NCBI GenBank assembly: GCA_032251315.1
Contig: JAVVEE010000054.1
Span: 1 to 17,580, forward strand
Direction of reading: 5' to 3'
Source of the DNA: LH-M37 sp032251315
GTDB taxonomy: Bacteria; Pseudomonadota; Gammaproteobacteria; SZUA-229
DNA: 17,580 bases
Shown piece by piece: positions 1 through 9,016 of the stretch; position 1 is the stretch's first letter, and each line of letters begins with the position of its first letter. The notes under the pieces are model-generated. The model was not told where the DNA came from. It searched no databases and saw only the letters and a program-made list of their open reading frames with translations. Position numbers and translations under genes: made by a program.

Positions 1-144
1 AAAGAATGCCAGTAAAACATAGTCAGCGGAAGCGCGGTAAAAATACAGGAAACCGTCGATCGATATAGCCCCCTCTCCATCAGGGGTGCGTGGGAAGGAG
101 AAATATTATTTTCTAATGCTGAGAGATAAAATCAGGATTTCTCA

Positions 145-161
145 CATGCGTTTTGTTAGTA
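145..161 (+). repeat. Solo right end of the palindromic repeat element
   Basis: The 17 bases CATGCGTTTTGTTAGTA are identical to the right end of the complete element at 10696-10829 (there 10813-10829). The match stops exactly at TTAGTA, where the two contexts diverge. To the left only a loose likeness (TTTCTCA against CCTTTC) remains, and the long inverted-repeat arm is gone. It is probably a decayed or recombined remnant. A chance 17-base match in a window of this size is unlikely but not impossible. Confidence 0.5.
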
Positions 162-255
162 AATACGTAATCACTGTATCCTCACACCCGTCCACCTAAT
201 ATTCAACAACTGCTTACCTGATGCTTGACTATAACAAGCCAACTGTAGACCATGC

Positions 256-264
256 TGCTAATAT
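256..264 (+). promoter_or_regulatory. Candidate extended -10 promoter for the LOG-family gene
   Basis: TGCTAATAT has the TGn extension in front of a 4/6 match to TATAAT, about 40 bases before the start codon. No good -35 box sits at the right distance; TTGACT at 225-230 is too far upstream for this -10. It is followed by GAGG (294-297), the ribosome-binding site of the gene at 303. Confidence 0.3.
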
Positions 265-302
265 TATAAGAATCTATAGGGTTAGCTAGCGATGAGGTTG
301 TT

Positions 303-1202
303 ATGACTGATAAAGAAGACTTGATTGATATCGAAGAAAATCCATTCCCGACGGCGGCACAAGACGCGTCTGTGGCCTACTTAAAGGCGGATACTCCGCA
401 GACGCGTTCACCAACCTATTCACTGGCTTACGCCGATCAGGAGTTTCTGTTGCGTGATGAGTTGCGACCGGTGCGGTTGCAGCTGGAATTGCTCAAGCCC
501 GATCTTATTCAGAGTGAAGAGGGTATTGAATCGACTATTGTTATTTTTGGCAGTGCACGTATTCCTGACCGGCCCACGGCCGAAAAGAAATTGAAAAAAG
601 CACAGCACCTGGCCGGCAATAAACCCGATGATAAAAAGCTGCAAAAGCGAGCAGCGATTGCAAAACGTGTTGTAGCGAATAGCCGTTATTATGATGAGGC
701 GCGCCGGCTGGCTGCCATAATTACTGATGCGACTTTGTCTCAGGGGCGTTGCGAGATGGTGGTGATTACCGGGGGTGGGCCGGGCATTATGGAAGCGGCC
801 AATCGGGGGGCCATGGAGGCGGGCGGGAAAAGTATCGGGCTAAATATTGTGCTGCCGTTTGAGCAGCGCCCCAATGAGTACATCACGCCGGAGTTGTGTT
901 TTCAGTTTCACTATTTTGCTATTCGTAAAATGCATTTTCTTAAGCGCGCGCGTGCGCTGGTTGCATGTCCCGGTGGTTTCGGCACCATGGATGAGTTGTT
1001 TGAAACCCTTACCCTGATCCAGACGCGCAAAATCAAACCGGTGCCGATTTTGCTGTTAGGCAGTGCCTACTGGCGGCGCATCATTGATTTTGATGCCATG
1101 GTGGAAGAGGGCACCATCGATGAAAAGCATCTGGGGCTTTTCAGGTATGTGGATACTGCCGTTGAAGCCTGGCAGGTGATCAAGAAATATTACGATTTAT
1201 AA
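303..1202 (+). CDS. TIGR00730 / LOG-family nucleotide 5'-monophosphate phosphoribohydrolase
   Basis: A cytosolic Rossmann-fold protein of the LOG (lysine decarboxylase-like, TIGR00730) family. Characterised members split the N-glycosidic bond of nucleoside 5'-monophosphates, releasing a free base (cytokinin activation or purine recycling) and ribose 5-phosphate. Both family signatures are present: GGGPGIMEA at residues 157-165 and PGGFGTMDE at 223-231, the latter carrying the catalytic glutamate. KMHFLKRA at 209-216 holds the basic partner residues. The 299 residues exceed the roughly 190 of minimal LOG proteins: there is an N-terminal extension of about 75 residues and a lysine-rich helical insertion at about 91-125. 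The ATG follows GAGG by 5 bases. The gene stands alone, ending in a terminator and facing tamB. The substrate cannot be read from the sequence; names such as 'lysine decarboxylase' would be wrong. Confidence 0.9.
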   Translation: MTDKEDLIDIEENPFPTAAQDASVAYLKADTPQTRSPTYSLAYADQEFLLRDELRPVRLQLELLKPDLIQSEEGIESTIVIFGSARIPDRPTAEKKLKKAQHLAGNKPDDKKLQKRAAIAKRVVANSRYYDEARRLAAIITDATLSQGRCEMVVITGGGPGIMEAANRGAMEAGGKSIGLNIVLPFEQRPNEYITPELCFQFHYFAIRKMHFLKRARALVACPGGFGTMDELFETLTLIQTRKIKPVPILLLGSAYWRRIIDFDAMVEEGTIDEKHLGLFRYVDTAVEAWQVIKKYYDL

Positions 1203-1214
1203 TAAAGCTTGCGC

Positions 1215-1265
1215 GCGGCGGGAAGTTCTTGATTTTTCGCCGCTGAAGTTCAGCCGTGTTTTTTT
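1215..1265 (+). terminator. Intrinsic terminator of the LOG-family gene
   Basis: Thirteen bases after the stop codon begins GCGGCG (1215-1220), complementary to CGCCGC (1238-1243). It overlaps a compact hairpin GCTGA-agt-TCAGC (1242-1254), followed by CGTG and seven Ts (1259-1265). The T tract makes this a + strand terminator. It sits between two convergent genes. Confidence 0.55.
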
Positions 1266-1317
1266 ACAGAAACCGGCGACCCTGTATCATAGATATTCAA
1301 TGTGTAACACCCACAAC

Positions 1318-4300
1318 CTAACGCTCAATGGTATACATAATATCCGCGCCATGGTATTCGCCGCTTTCAACCTTGATGTGCCATTTGCTGGAAATTCTGT
1401 AACGCAGCATCAGGGTGTTGAACGATTCGACCAGGCCCACGCCATAGCTGATATACAGTCGCGGTGATAGATAACGGCCTACTACCAGTGAGGCCTGATC
1501 GCCGGAGGCGCTGCTTTCAACGCGCATCTCATCCAGGCCGAAACGGTCGCCCAGGCTTCGAGCCAGCTGGTCGCCACCGCTGAGACTAAGAGCCAGCGCG
1601 GCCTGGGCCATCATAGCACCTTGCTCACCCGAGGCACTATCGATGGGGCCACCAAGCAGGAGGTAGGAAAGTGCGTCGGTCTGGCCCATGGCCGGGGTGG
1701 AAAACAGTTCCAGCTGGGGTTGTCTGAGGCTGCCTCTGACTTTGATGCCGGCGGTTACTGCATCGACGTGACGCACGGCGCGCAGATCCAGCCCTGGGTT
1801 GGTCAGTGAACCACCGGTAAAGACCAGTCGACCGTGTTCAATTTCAAGACGCTGCCCGTAGGCGCGATAGCGTCCCTCTTCGACGGTGATTTCGCCGGTG
1901 GCTTTGGTGAGCTGTCCGGGCTGATCTTCCAGCAGCAGGCTTCCCCCCAGTCGGCCTTCAAAACCATAGCCGTAAAAATGCACGCGCTCACCCAGCGTCA
2001 GTCGAACCCGGGTATCAATCAGCCATTTTTCTTGCCTTATCTGTTCACGTCCGATGATCACCGCATCTTCTGAAACCCGTGTTGCGGTGGTGATGTCTTT
2101 GGGTTGTAGTCTGGCGTAGGGGATATAAACATCGCCGCGCACCTCAATGCTGCGATTTTTTGTATTAATTTGCAGGTCGGGGGTGGTTAGTATGCGCGCT
2201 TCAGGAATGCGCGAGACTTCAAATTCGTCGCCCTTGATGTTGATCTCTGTCGGCCAGCCGGCGGTGCTGTCCAGAAGGGTCTGGCCGGTAATGGCCAGGC
2301 GGCCGCCGCCGGACTGCGCCTCAAGACTGAAGCCGAACTTGTTAAAGGTCTGACTCTCGCCATTCAGGCTGACTTCGGTAATGTTCAGGCCGAGGCGGGG
2401 TATACGCAAAGAAGCATCAAGCAGGTGCACCTCACCACTCAGTCGGGGCCGGGCCAGTGTGCCGTCAGCGCTAAGATTAACGGTAATCTCGCCTTCCAGA
2501 TTCTGCACATCCAGCAGCAGGGCTTCGATAAATTTCAGATCCTGCACTGCCAGCCGGGCTTCGGCACTCAGCGGTTGGTGTGCCGGGTCGAGCTTGAGCA
2601 ACTGCGCCTGTGGCAGCTCGGCCTTGAAGTGCAGGCGGTCGCCCTTGCTCGTACTCATCTCAGCGCCGGCACTGATGCCCGACTCCTGCATAGAGAACGC
2701 CACTGTCGCACCATGATATTCCCAGCGCTCGCGTTCGCCTTCCAGCAGAGGGTAGCTGACCGTGCCCGGCAACAGTTCGATTTTGACTTCACCCAGTAGC
2801 TGATCGGGGGCCTGTAAATTCAGCTCGGCGGAGGCATTGAATTTACCATCCAGAATCAGATCACCCGGCAGCCACGGCCCGAGCAGCTGCAAGGGTATCT
2901 GTTCGGCATTCAGCTTCGCCTGCCAGAGATCATCCTGCCGGTGCAGTGTCAGGCAGACCTCACCGTCGCTGCTTTGCAGGCAGATGGGATCGTGCTGAAT
3001 GGCCGTTTCGGAAACCTTGAGACCGGCCGGTGCCCTGAGCTGCCAGTGATCGAATGCTTGACTGCGAATATCAACCTGTTCCAGGCGACCTTGCCAGCCC
3101 TGTTCGCCAGGGCGGCTATGGAGTTTCAGTTGGGCCGTGAGCTCATCGCCGATGGCCTCCAGTTCGATGCGTTGCCCTGCGCTGGTCACCTTCAGCGATT
3201 GCAGGGTATAACCGTTCATTTCCAGCGCCTGCGCACTAAGGTTGATTTCGAGTTGCTGCCACTGGAACAGATCCACACTCAGCTCGCCGTCAAGCGCATC
3301 GATACGGTAACCCGGCAGTGCCAGCGCCTGACCCTTGAACGTGGCCTGAATTGTGGGCGTCGCGGCTGGCCCGGTCAGTCGGCCTGTGGCATGCAGTTGC
3401 CCCTGAGTCTGAGGATAAAGCTCGGCCAGGTTGTCGGCAGCGATGGACCAGTCCAGTTTCAACGTTTCCGCCACCCGACCCTGCACGCTGATCTGTGCTT
3501 CACCCGAACGGGCTTCGAGCCGGGTCAGGTCGAGGCCGTTGTCGCGCCATTTCAGCCAGCTCTGGAGTGAGACCGGATAGCCACGCAGGGTGCCGCTGAG
3601 CCGGTTGATTTCGGCCTCGGCACTCAGCTCGCCCTGATCGATTCGTCCGCTGCTGTTGAGCTTTGCATTCAGCTGCCCTGGCCATTTCGGCAGGAGGCTG
3701 GCGGGGTTGATGTCCTCGGCGCTGACCTCAAGCTGCCAGTTCAGCGCCGTTGACCAGTTGAGTCGGCCGGTGGCGACCGCTTCACCTTCCAGTGCGGTCA
3801 CGCGCAGCGACTGGAGGGTCAGACCGTCGAGATTGCCTTCTGCCTGCGCCGTCCAGCTGGAGGGCAAAAGCTCGGGCCACGGGCTGTCACTCTTCAGGCT
3901 TATCTGGTAGCTGTGCATCGTGCCTTCGACCGAACCACCACCGCTGGCGCTGTTGAACAGAACGGGCGTTTCGGCCTGTAGTGGCCAGCGCAGGTTCTGC
4001 CAGTCCAGCGCCAGTTTGAACTCGCCACCGTCATCACCCGGTGTCCAGGTTCCCTGGCTGTCGATAAAAGTGTTGCCGTCGGGAGTGCGCAGTTGAAGTT
4101 GATCGAGCTGGAGGGTGTTGTTGCTCAATCGCTGCACGCGCAGGCTGGATTTGAAGTCGCCCACATTGGGATAGTGTCCCTCCAGCGTGGCCGAAAGCGT
4201 AGCGGTGTTCAGGTCACCTTCGCCCTGGAGCTGGAGTGCGCCGTTCAGGGCGGGCAGGTCGGTGCTAATCTGCGACAGATCGAAGGCGCTGACTTTGATT

Positions 4301-5058
4301 TCAGTCTGCCAGTTGAGCTGGTCGAGCAGGTCGTTTAATTCGGCATTGAGGCTCAGCTGTAACGGTCCGCGCAGTTGCTGGCTGAGCTGGGTGCTCTGCA
4401 TATCGCCCTTGAGCCGACCACTGCCGATAACCTGCTCACCGGAAGGCAGTTCCAGCTGCCAGTTTATCGCCAGATCATGGCGGTAATCGCGCACGGGGTT
4501 GAGCTCGCCCTTGATCTTCAGACTGAATTGCTCAGCGCTGACGCTGAAGGTTTTGATTTTAACCGTACTGATTTGCGTACTCGCGCTAAGTTTGATCTGA
4601 TTAAGCTTGAAGTTCTGCTCGCCCCGGCTAAAACTGAAATCATCAATCTGCGCCTCGCGCAATGCCATGCGCCAGGGAAGATGGATCTCGGGCAACTGGA
4701 TCCCGGGCAGCGGCGGCTCGGATTTTGCGGTCTCAGTCGTCTCGGGCAAAACAATGTCGAGCGACTGAATATGCACACGGCTGATATTAATCCGGGCGGT
4801 CAGCAACGCCATGGGCTGCCAGTCGAGCAGGATCTGATCGGCTTTGACCCGTGTACCGTCCTGCTCAAACTCGAAGCCCCGCAGGGTGATCGGGCCGATC
4901 AGACGGCCCCGCACTTCGGCAATATTCAGCTCGCCCGGCAGATAGCGGCCGGCCTGCTCATAGCCCCAGCGCAGACCGCTCTGGGTCGCCGTCAGCCAGA
5001 CCAGCGACACAACCATCAGCAAGAGTAAAAGCATTATGAGTCGACTCAGTCGCTTCAT
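1318..5058 (-). CDS. TamB, inner-membrane-anchored translocation and assembly protein
   Basis: TamB spans the periplasm as a long beta-sheet groove anchored in the inner membrane. With TamA it assists insertion of some outer-membrane proteins and is implicated, with other AsmA-like bridge proteins, in moving phospholipid to the outer membrane. The 1246 residues match the family's usual length (about 1260 in E. coli). A single hydrophobic anchor lies at residues 6-26. A very long beta-rich region full of short LQL/LTL-type strands follows. The conserved DUF490 (TamB) domain occupies about the last 350 residues, with a recognisable segment around the RVRLTLGERVHFYGYGFEG stretch and a C-terminus ending in the family's YTIER-like strand. 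Its ATG overlaps the tamA stop as ATGA, so translation is probably coupled. It has no promoter of its own. The long open frames on the other strand within it are coding shadows. Confidence 0.95.
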   Translation of the reverse strand: MKRLSRLIMLLLLLMVVSLVWLTATQSGLRWGYEQAGRYLPGELNIAEVRGRLIGPITLRGFEFEQDGTRVKADQILLDWQPMALLTARINISRVHIQSLDIVLPETTETAKSEPPLPGIQLPEIHLPWRMALREAQIDDFSFSRGEQNFKLNQIKLSASTQISTVKIKTFSVSAEQFSLKIKGELNPVRDYRHDLAINWQLELPSGEQVIGSGRLKGDMQSTQLSQQLRGPLQLSLNAELNDLLDQLNWQTEIKVSAFDLSQISTDLPALNGALQLQGEGDLNTATLSATLEGHYPNVGDFKSSLRVQRLSNNTLQLDQLQLRTPDGNTFIDSQGTWTPGDDGGEFKLALDWQNLRWPLQAETPVLFNSASGGGSVEGTMHSYQISLKSDSPWPELLPSSWTAQAEGNLDGLTLQSLRVTALEGEAVATGRLNWSTALNWQLEVSAEDINPASLLPKWPGQLNAKLNSSGRIDQGELSAEAEINRLSGTLRGYPVSLQSWLKWRDNGLDLTRLEARSGEAQISVQGRVAETLKLDWSIAADNLAELYPQTQGQLHATGRLTGPAATPTIQATFKGQALALPGYRIDALDGELSVDLFQWQQLEINLSAQALEMNGYTLQSLKVTSAGQRIELEAIGDELTAQLKLHSRPGEQGWQGRLEQVDIRSQAFDHWQLRAPAGLKVSETAIQHDPICLQSSDGEVCLTLHRQDDLWQAKLNAEQIPLQLLGPWLPGDLILDGKFNASAELNLQAPDQLLGEVKIELLPGTVSYPLLEGERERWEYHGATVAFSMQESGISAGAEMSTSKGDRLHFKAELPQAQLLKLDPAHQPLSAEARLAVQDLKFIEALLLDVQNLEGEITVNLSADGTLARPRLSGEVHLLDASLRIPRLGLNITEVSLNGESQTFNKFGFSLEAQSGGGRLAITGQTLLDSTAGWPTEINIKGDEFEVSRIPEARILTTPDLQINTKNRSIEVRGDVYIPYARLQPKDITTATRVSEDAVIIGREQIRQEKWLIDTRVRLTLGERVHFYGYGFEGRLGGSLLLEDQPGQLTKATGEITVEEGRYRAYGQRLEIEHGRLVFTGGSLTNPGLDLRAVRHVDAVTAGIKVRGSLRQPQLELFSTPAMGQTDALSYLLLGGPIDSASGEQGAMMAQAALALSLSGGDQLARSLGDRFGLDEMRVESSASGDQASLVVGRYLSPRLYISYGVGLVESFNTLMLRYRISSKWHIKVESGEYHGADIMYTIER

Positions 5059-6794
5059 AAATCCGGCCCGATGTTGATGTGAATGCGCCAGGGGTTGCCT
5101 GCGCGGGTGATGGCGCTGGCAAAGTCGATACGCACCGGCCCCACCGGTGATTTCCAGCGAAAGCCGAAACCGGCCCCCCGTTCCAGATCATCAGAGAGAT
5201 TGTCGATGGCATTGCCGCCATCATAAAACAGGGCGACGCTCCATTGATCTCCGATGCTGTAGTCGTACTCAATGCTGCCCACCATCAGATTCTTACCGCC
5301 GATGACCAGACCATTGGCATCCACCGGCCCGAGCGACTCATAAGCATATCCGCGCACGCTCTGTGAGCCGCCGGCGAAAAAGCGCACCGAAGAGGGCAGC
5401 TGTTCGAAGTCCTGCGTCAGGGTGCTGCCCAGTCTGCCCCTGGCAATAATACGATTGCGTGCACTCAGTGAGGTGATGAATTTGATGCCGCCCAGAAGCT
5501 GCATGAAATCGGTATCGGAGATAACCTTTTTGCTGGCACCGCGCATGCTGAAGTCAAAGCGCAGACCGTCGAAGGTGTTGATGAAATCGTTGCCCCAGGT
5601 GCGGCTCCAGCTGGCTCCGGGCATCAGCAACGTGGAATCCCCTCTGACGTTGGCGATAATGAACTCTTCCTGCTGGTAGTTCAGCGAGATAGATTCACGC
5701 CAGTCGCGACGACTATGATTGAGGCTGACGCCGATAGTGCGTATGTTGCTTTCGCTGGTATCCGTGGTCTCGTCGATAATACCGGCACTGTAAACGATCT
5801 GGTCGGTGCGCGGGTTGAACACCGGTACCCGATAATGCGCAGTCAGGCTATAGCCGATTTCAGATACCCTGAGTTCGGTATCAAAACGATGACCTTTCTT
5901 GTTCACCCGGGGCATCTCCCAGCCAAAGCGGGTACGGGCACCGGTATCGGTGCCGTAACCGAGACCGAGGGTGAAACGATGGCGTTTGCGGGGGGTGAGG
6001 CTGACATCAACCGGGATTCTCAGTGACTCGGTTTTCGGCTGACCGGGTGAGACTTCTACCGATTGAAAATAGTCACTGTCGTTGAGCGCATGCTGAAAAT
6101 TGATGAGCTCATTCAGTTCGTAAGGCTCGCCCTGATGGAAATGAATATAACGCTGCAAAAACTCCGGATCGAGTACATCCTGCTCCAGTTGCACCTCGCC
6201 GAAGTCGTAACGCGGGCCACTGTCATAGTCCAGATAAATCCGGGCTTTATAAGCTTCAAGGTCAATTTCAATCTGATGGGTAACAAGTTCGGCGTCGAAA
6301 TAACCGCGCTCACGAGCCAGCTCGGCCAGACTCTCCTTGATATCCTTATAGGCGGAATGGTTGAGTACATAGCCTTCCCGGAGAGGAAAATTATTGATCA
6401 GCGTCTGAGCTTCCGGGTCATCCTTCATGGCGCCGCCGAGATTGAAATTAAACTCGCCGATACGCACCGGCGGACCGGGATCAACACTGTAGTGAGCCTG
6501 CCACTGTTCGGGTGAAGTCTGAGTTAAGCGGGATTTAATGTCGGCGCGGTAATAACCATAAGGCTTCAGGGCATCGGCGATTTCCTGAGGCGCTTTTTTG
6601 TGCAGGTGACGCATCCGGCCTTCGCTCAGCAGAGTATGGCCCTGCACTTCCGCCAGGGTCAAAAACAGGCGTGCGTTTTCCTCCAGCGGTTCGCTAAGAC
6701 CGCTGATTTTTATATCGACAGTGACCTGCGCAAACAACCCCGTGGAACACAAACAGGTTAACAGGGTCAGCAGCATTTGCTGCGTTCTATTCAT
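5055..6794 (-). CDS. TamA, outer-membrane Omp85-family assembly factor
   Basis: A BamA/Omp85-superfamily outer-membrane barrel that works with TamB in outer-membrane protein assembly. Of 579 residues, the first 22 form a Sec signal peptide (hydrophobic LLTLLTCLCSTGLFA, cleavage near FAQ). Three POTRA domains follow at about 27-108, 109-192 and 193-268, the number expected for TamA rather than the five of BamA. The 16-strand barrel fills about 270-579. The superfamily lid-lock motif VRGY is at 480-483 inside GGSQSVRGYAYESLGP, and the protein ends in a TamA-like HINIGPDL. The ATG has AAGGAA about 6 bases upstream. It is the first gene of tamA-tamB and is separated by 141 bases from the gene before it. 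No strong promoter was recognised in that gap. Confidence 0.96.
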   Translation of the reverse strand: MNRTQQMLLTLLTCLCSTGLFAQVTVDIKISGLSEPLEENARLFLTLAEVQGHTLLSEGRMRHLHKKAPQEIADALKPYGYYRADIKSRLTQTSPEQWQAHYSVDPGPPVRIGEFNFNLGGAMKDDPEAQTLINNFPLREGYVLNHSAYKDIKESLAELARERGYFDAELVTHQIEIDLEAYKARIYLDYDSGPRYDFGEVQLEQDVLDPEFLQRYIHFHQGEPYELNELINFQHALNDSDYFQSVEVSPGQPKTESLRIPVDVSLTPRKRHRFTLGLGYGTDTGARTRFGWEMPRVNKKGHRFDTELRVSEIGYSLTAHYRVPVFNPRTDQIVYSAGIIDETTDTSESNIRTIGVSLNHSRRDWRESISLNYQQEEFIIANVRGDSTLLMPGASWSRTWGNDFINTFDGLRFDFSMRGASKKVISDTDFMQLLGGIKFITSLSARNRIIARGRLGSTLTQDFEQLPSSVRFFAGGSQSVRGYAYESLGPVDANGLVIGGKNLMVGSIEYDYSIGDQWSVALFYDGGNAIDNLSDDLERGAGFGFRWKSPVGPVRIDFASAITRAGNPWRIHINIGPDL

Positions 6795-6935
6795 ATAGGT
6801 TCCTTAGCGGGCTAACATTTATTCCGACCAGTTTAACTACAAACTAAATAGAATTTTTTGTCTCCCGTTTAAGTCACTGACCTTTTTAAAACAGGCAGGT
6901 AACGAATTATTTTTTCATTTTATCAGCAAAATCCC

Positions 6936-7988
6936 CTAGGCAATCGGACTCTCCATATGGGTATAGGGAATTAATTCATGGGCATATTCTTCATTAAACG
7001 CATCGACCGTACTGGCGGCATCTTCGACGTGTTCAAAGCGGGCAATATGAAATAGCGCATCACCTTCATTGGTCAGCGGCAGGTTGGTTCGGCCGATAAC
7101 AATGCCACTAAAGGTGGCGGTAATCCGGCTTTCGGTTTCGCCAAAAGGATCGGCAACCACGCCCAGCAACGTGTCTTTTTTGACCCAGCTACCCAGTGCC
7201 ACCATGGCGCGAAAAATGCCGCTGTCGGGGGCGCGGACCCAGGCGCTGGAATTGGCGATCACAGCCTCTCTCTGCTTTTTAGAGGTTCGGCGTGACGGTG
7301 GCAGCATTTTCAGCAACCGCATGACATTGATGATGCCTTTCACTCCGGCTCGAATCGAAACCTCATCGAATCGCAGGGCTTCCCCTGCTTCGTACAGCAG
7401 CATGGGAATGCCATATTCCGCGGCCGACTCGCGCAATGAGCCATCGCGCAGATTGGAGGAGATGATGACGGGAACATTAAACGCCCGTGCCAGCTGATTG
7501 GTCTCTTCATCTTTCAGATTAGCGCGGATCTGGGGCAGGTTGTCGCGGTGACGCGCCCCGGTGTGGATGTCGATGCCGTGCGTGCTCTGGCAGACAATCT
7601 CCTGCATAAACAGGTTCGCCAGCCGCGCTGCCAGTGAACCCTGCTCGCTGCCCGGGAAGGAGCGGTTCAGATCACGCCTGTCGGGCAGGTAACGCGACTG
7701 GCTGATGAAGCCGTGAGCGTTGACGATGGGAACCGCAATGATGGTGCCGCGCAGCTGCTTGAGCGCGGGACTTTTCAGCAGCCGGCGGATGATCTCCACG
7801 CCATTGATTTCATCGCCGTGAATGGCGGCGCTGACAAACAGACGCGGGCCGGATTTTTTGCCCCGCACGACATGCACCGGCATGGTCATGGGAGTGTGAG
7901 TGCAAAGACGGCCCACCGGCAGCTCGACGGTGGTGCGTGTGCCTGCCGCGAAGGTGACGCCGTTAATCGTTAAGGGCTGGTCGGACAT
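6936..7988 (-). CDS. Succinylglutamate desuccinylase/aspartoacylase-family (M14-type) zinc hydrolase
   Basis: A cytosolic zinc amidohydrolase of the AstE/AspA branch of the carboxypeptidase M14 clan. Relatives hydrolyse N-acyl or amide bonds on aspartate or glutamate. The 350 residues carry the expected zinc ligands: HGDE (H57, E60) and DIHTG (H142). A substrate-binding DRRDLNRSFPGS loop lies at 103-114, and E200 in LLYEAGE is the likely catalytic base. The C-terminal part (about 245-350) is the beta-barrel domain typical of the family. The frame is open upstream to 8033, but that start would overlap rimK by 41 bases. The ATG at 7988 has AAAGGA 7 bases ahead and lies 4 bases after the rimK stop, so it is preferred. 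It is almost certainly co-transcribed with rimK. The true substrate is unknown; a role on RimK-made glutamate tails is inference only. Confidence 0.88.
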   Translation of the reverse strand: MSDQPLTINGVTFAAGTRTTVELPVGRLCTHTPMTMPVHVVRGKKSGPRLFVSAAIHGDEINGVEIIRRLLKSPALKQLRGTIIAVPIVNAHGFISQSRYLPDRRDLNRSFPGSEQGSLAARLANLFMQEIVCQSTHGIDIHTGARHRDNLPQIRANLKDEETNQLARAFNVPVIISSNLRDGSLRESAAEYGIPMLLYEAGEALRFDEVSIRAGVKGIINVMRLLKMLPPSRRTSKKQREAVIANSSAWVRAPDSGIFRAMVALGSWVKKDTLLGVVADPFGETESRITATFSGIVIGRTNLPLTNEGDALFHIARFEHVEDAASTVDAFNEEYAHELIPYTHMESPIA

Positions 7989-7992
7989 GGCG

Positions 7993-8898
<906 letters not shown>

Positions 8899-8954
8899 TA
8901 TTGAATCCTGAATAAATTTTTTGGTTGTATCGTCGCAAAAATGTGCACCGAACG

Positions 8955-8985
8955 AATATAATTGAATGTATATGTTATCGGTAAA
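8955..8985 (-). promoter_or_regulatory. Weak candidate promoter for rimK
   Basis: Read on the - strand, TATATT (8955-8960) is a 5/6 match to the -10 box, about 57 bases before the rimK ATG. TTTACC (8980-8985) is a 4/6 match to the -35 box, but the 19-base spacing is long. The surrounding AT-rich stretch fits a promoter, but the call is tentative. Confidence 0.25.
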
Positions 8986-9012
8986 AGTGCCGCCGCTGTG
9001 ATCATAACGGCG
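8983..9012 (-). terminator. Weak candidate terminator of mgtE
   Basis: Immediately after the mgtE stop, on the - strand, CGCCG and CGGCG (9008-9012 and 8991-8995) can form a 5-bp stem with a 12-base loop. A short TTTT run follows at 8983-8986. The stem is short and the T run is brief, so leakage into rimK is likely if this is a terminator at all. Confidence 0.25.
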
Positions 9013-9016
9013 CTGT

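Larger units (their letters stand above)
1..302. other. Left-edge non-coding leader
   Basis: No convincing gene lies in these 302 bases. A frame open from base 3 to a TAG at 66-68 could be the last 21 codons of a gene cut by the window edge, but the basic peptide is not recognisable. A weak hairpin CCCCT/AGGGG follows at about 70-86. An inverted repeat GAGAAAT (98-104) / ATTTCTC (137-143) precedes the solo repeat end at 145-161. The last 80 bases hold the probable promoter and ribosome-binding site of the + strand gene at 303. Confidence 0.4.

Noticed and set aside
3..68. C-terminal fragment of a gene cut by the left window edge
   Set aside because: The frame is only 21 codons long, basic and unrecognisable. 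It is noted in the description of the leader but not supported as a gene.
2941..5028. Long open frames on the + strand inside tamB (for example 2941-3570 and 4375-5028)
   Set aside because: They lie antisense to a full-length, clearly recognisable gene, have low-complexity or Cys/Arg/Gln-skewed translations and match no family. They result from codon bias.
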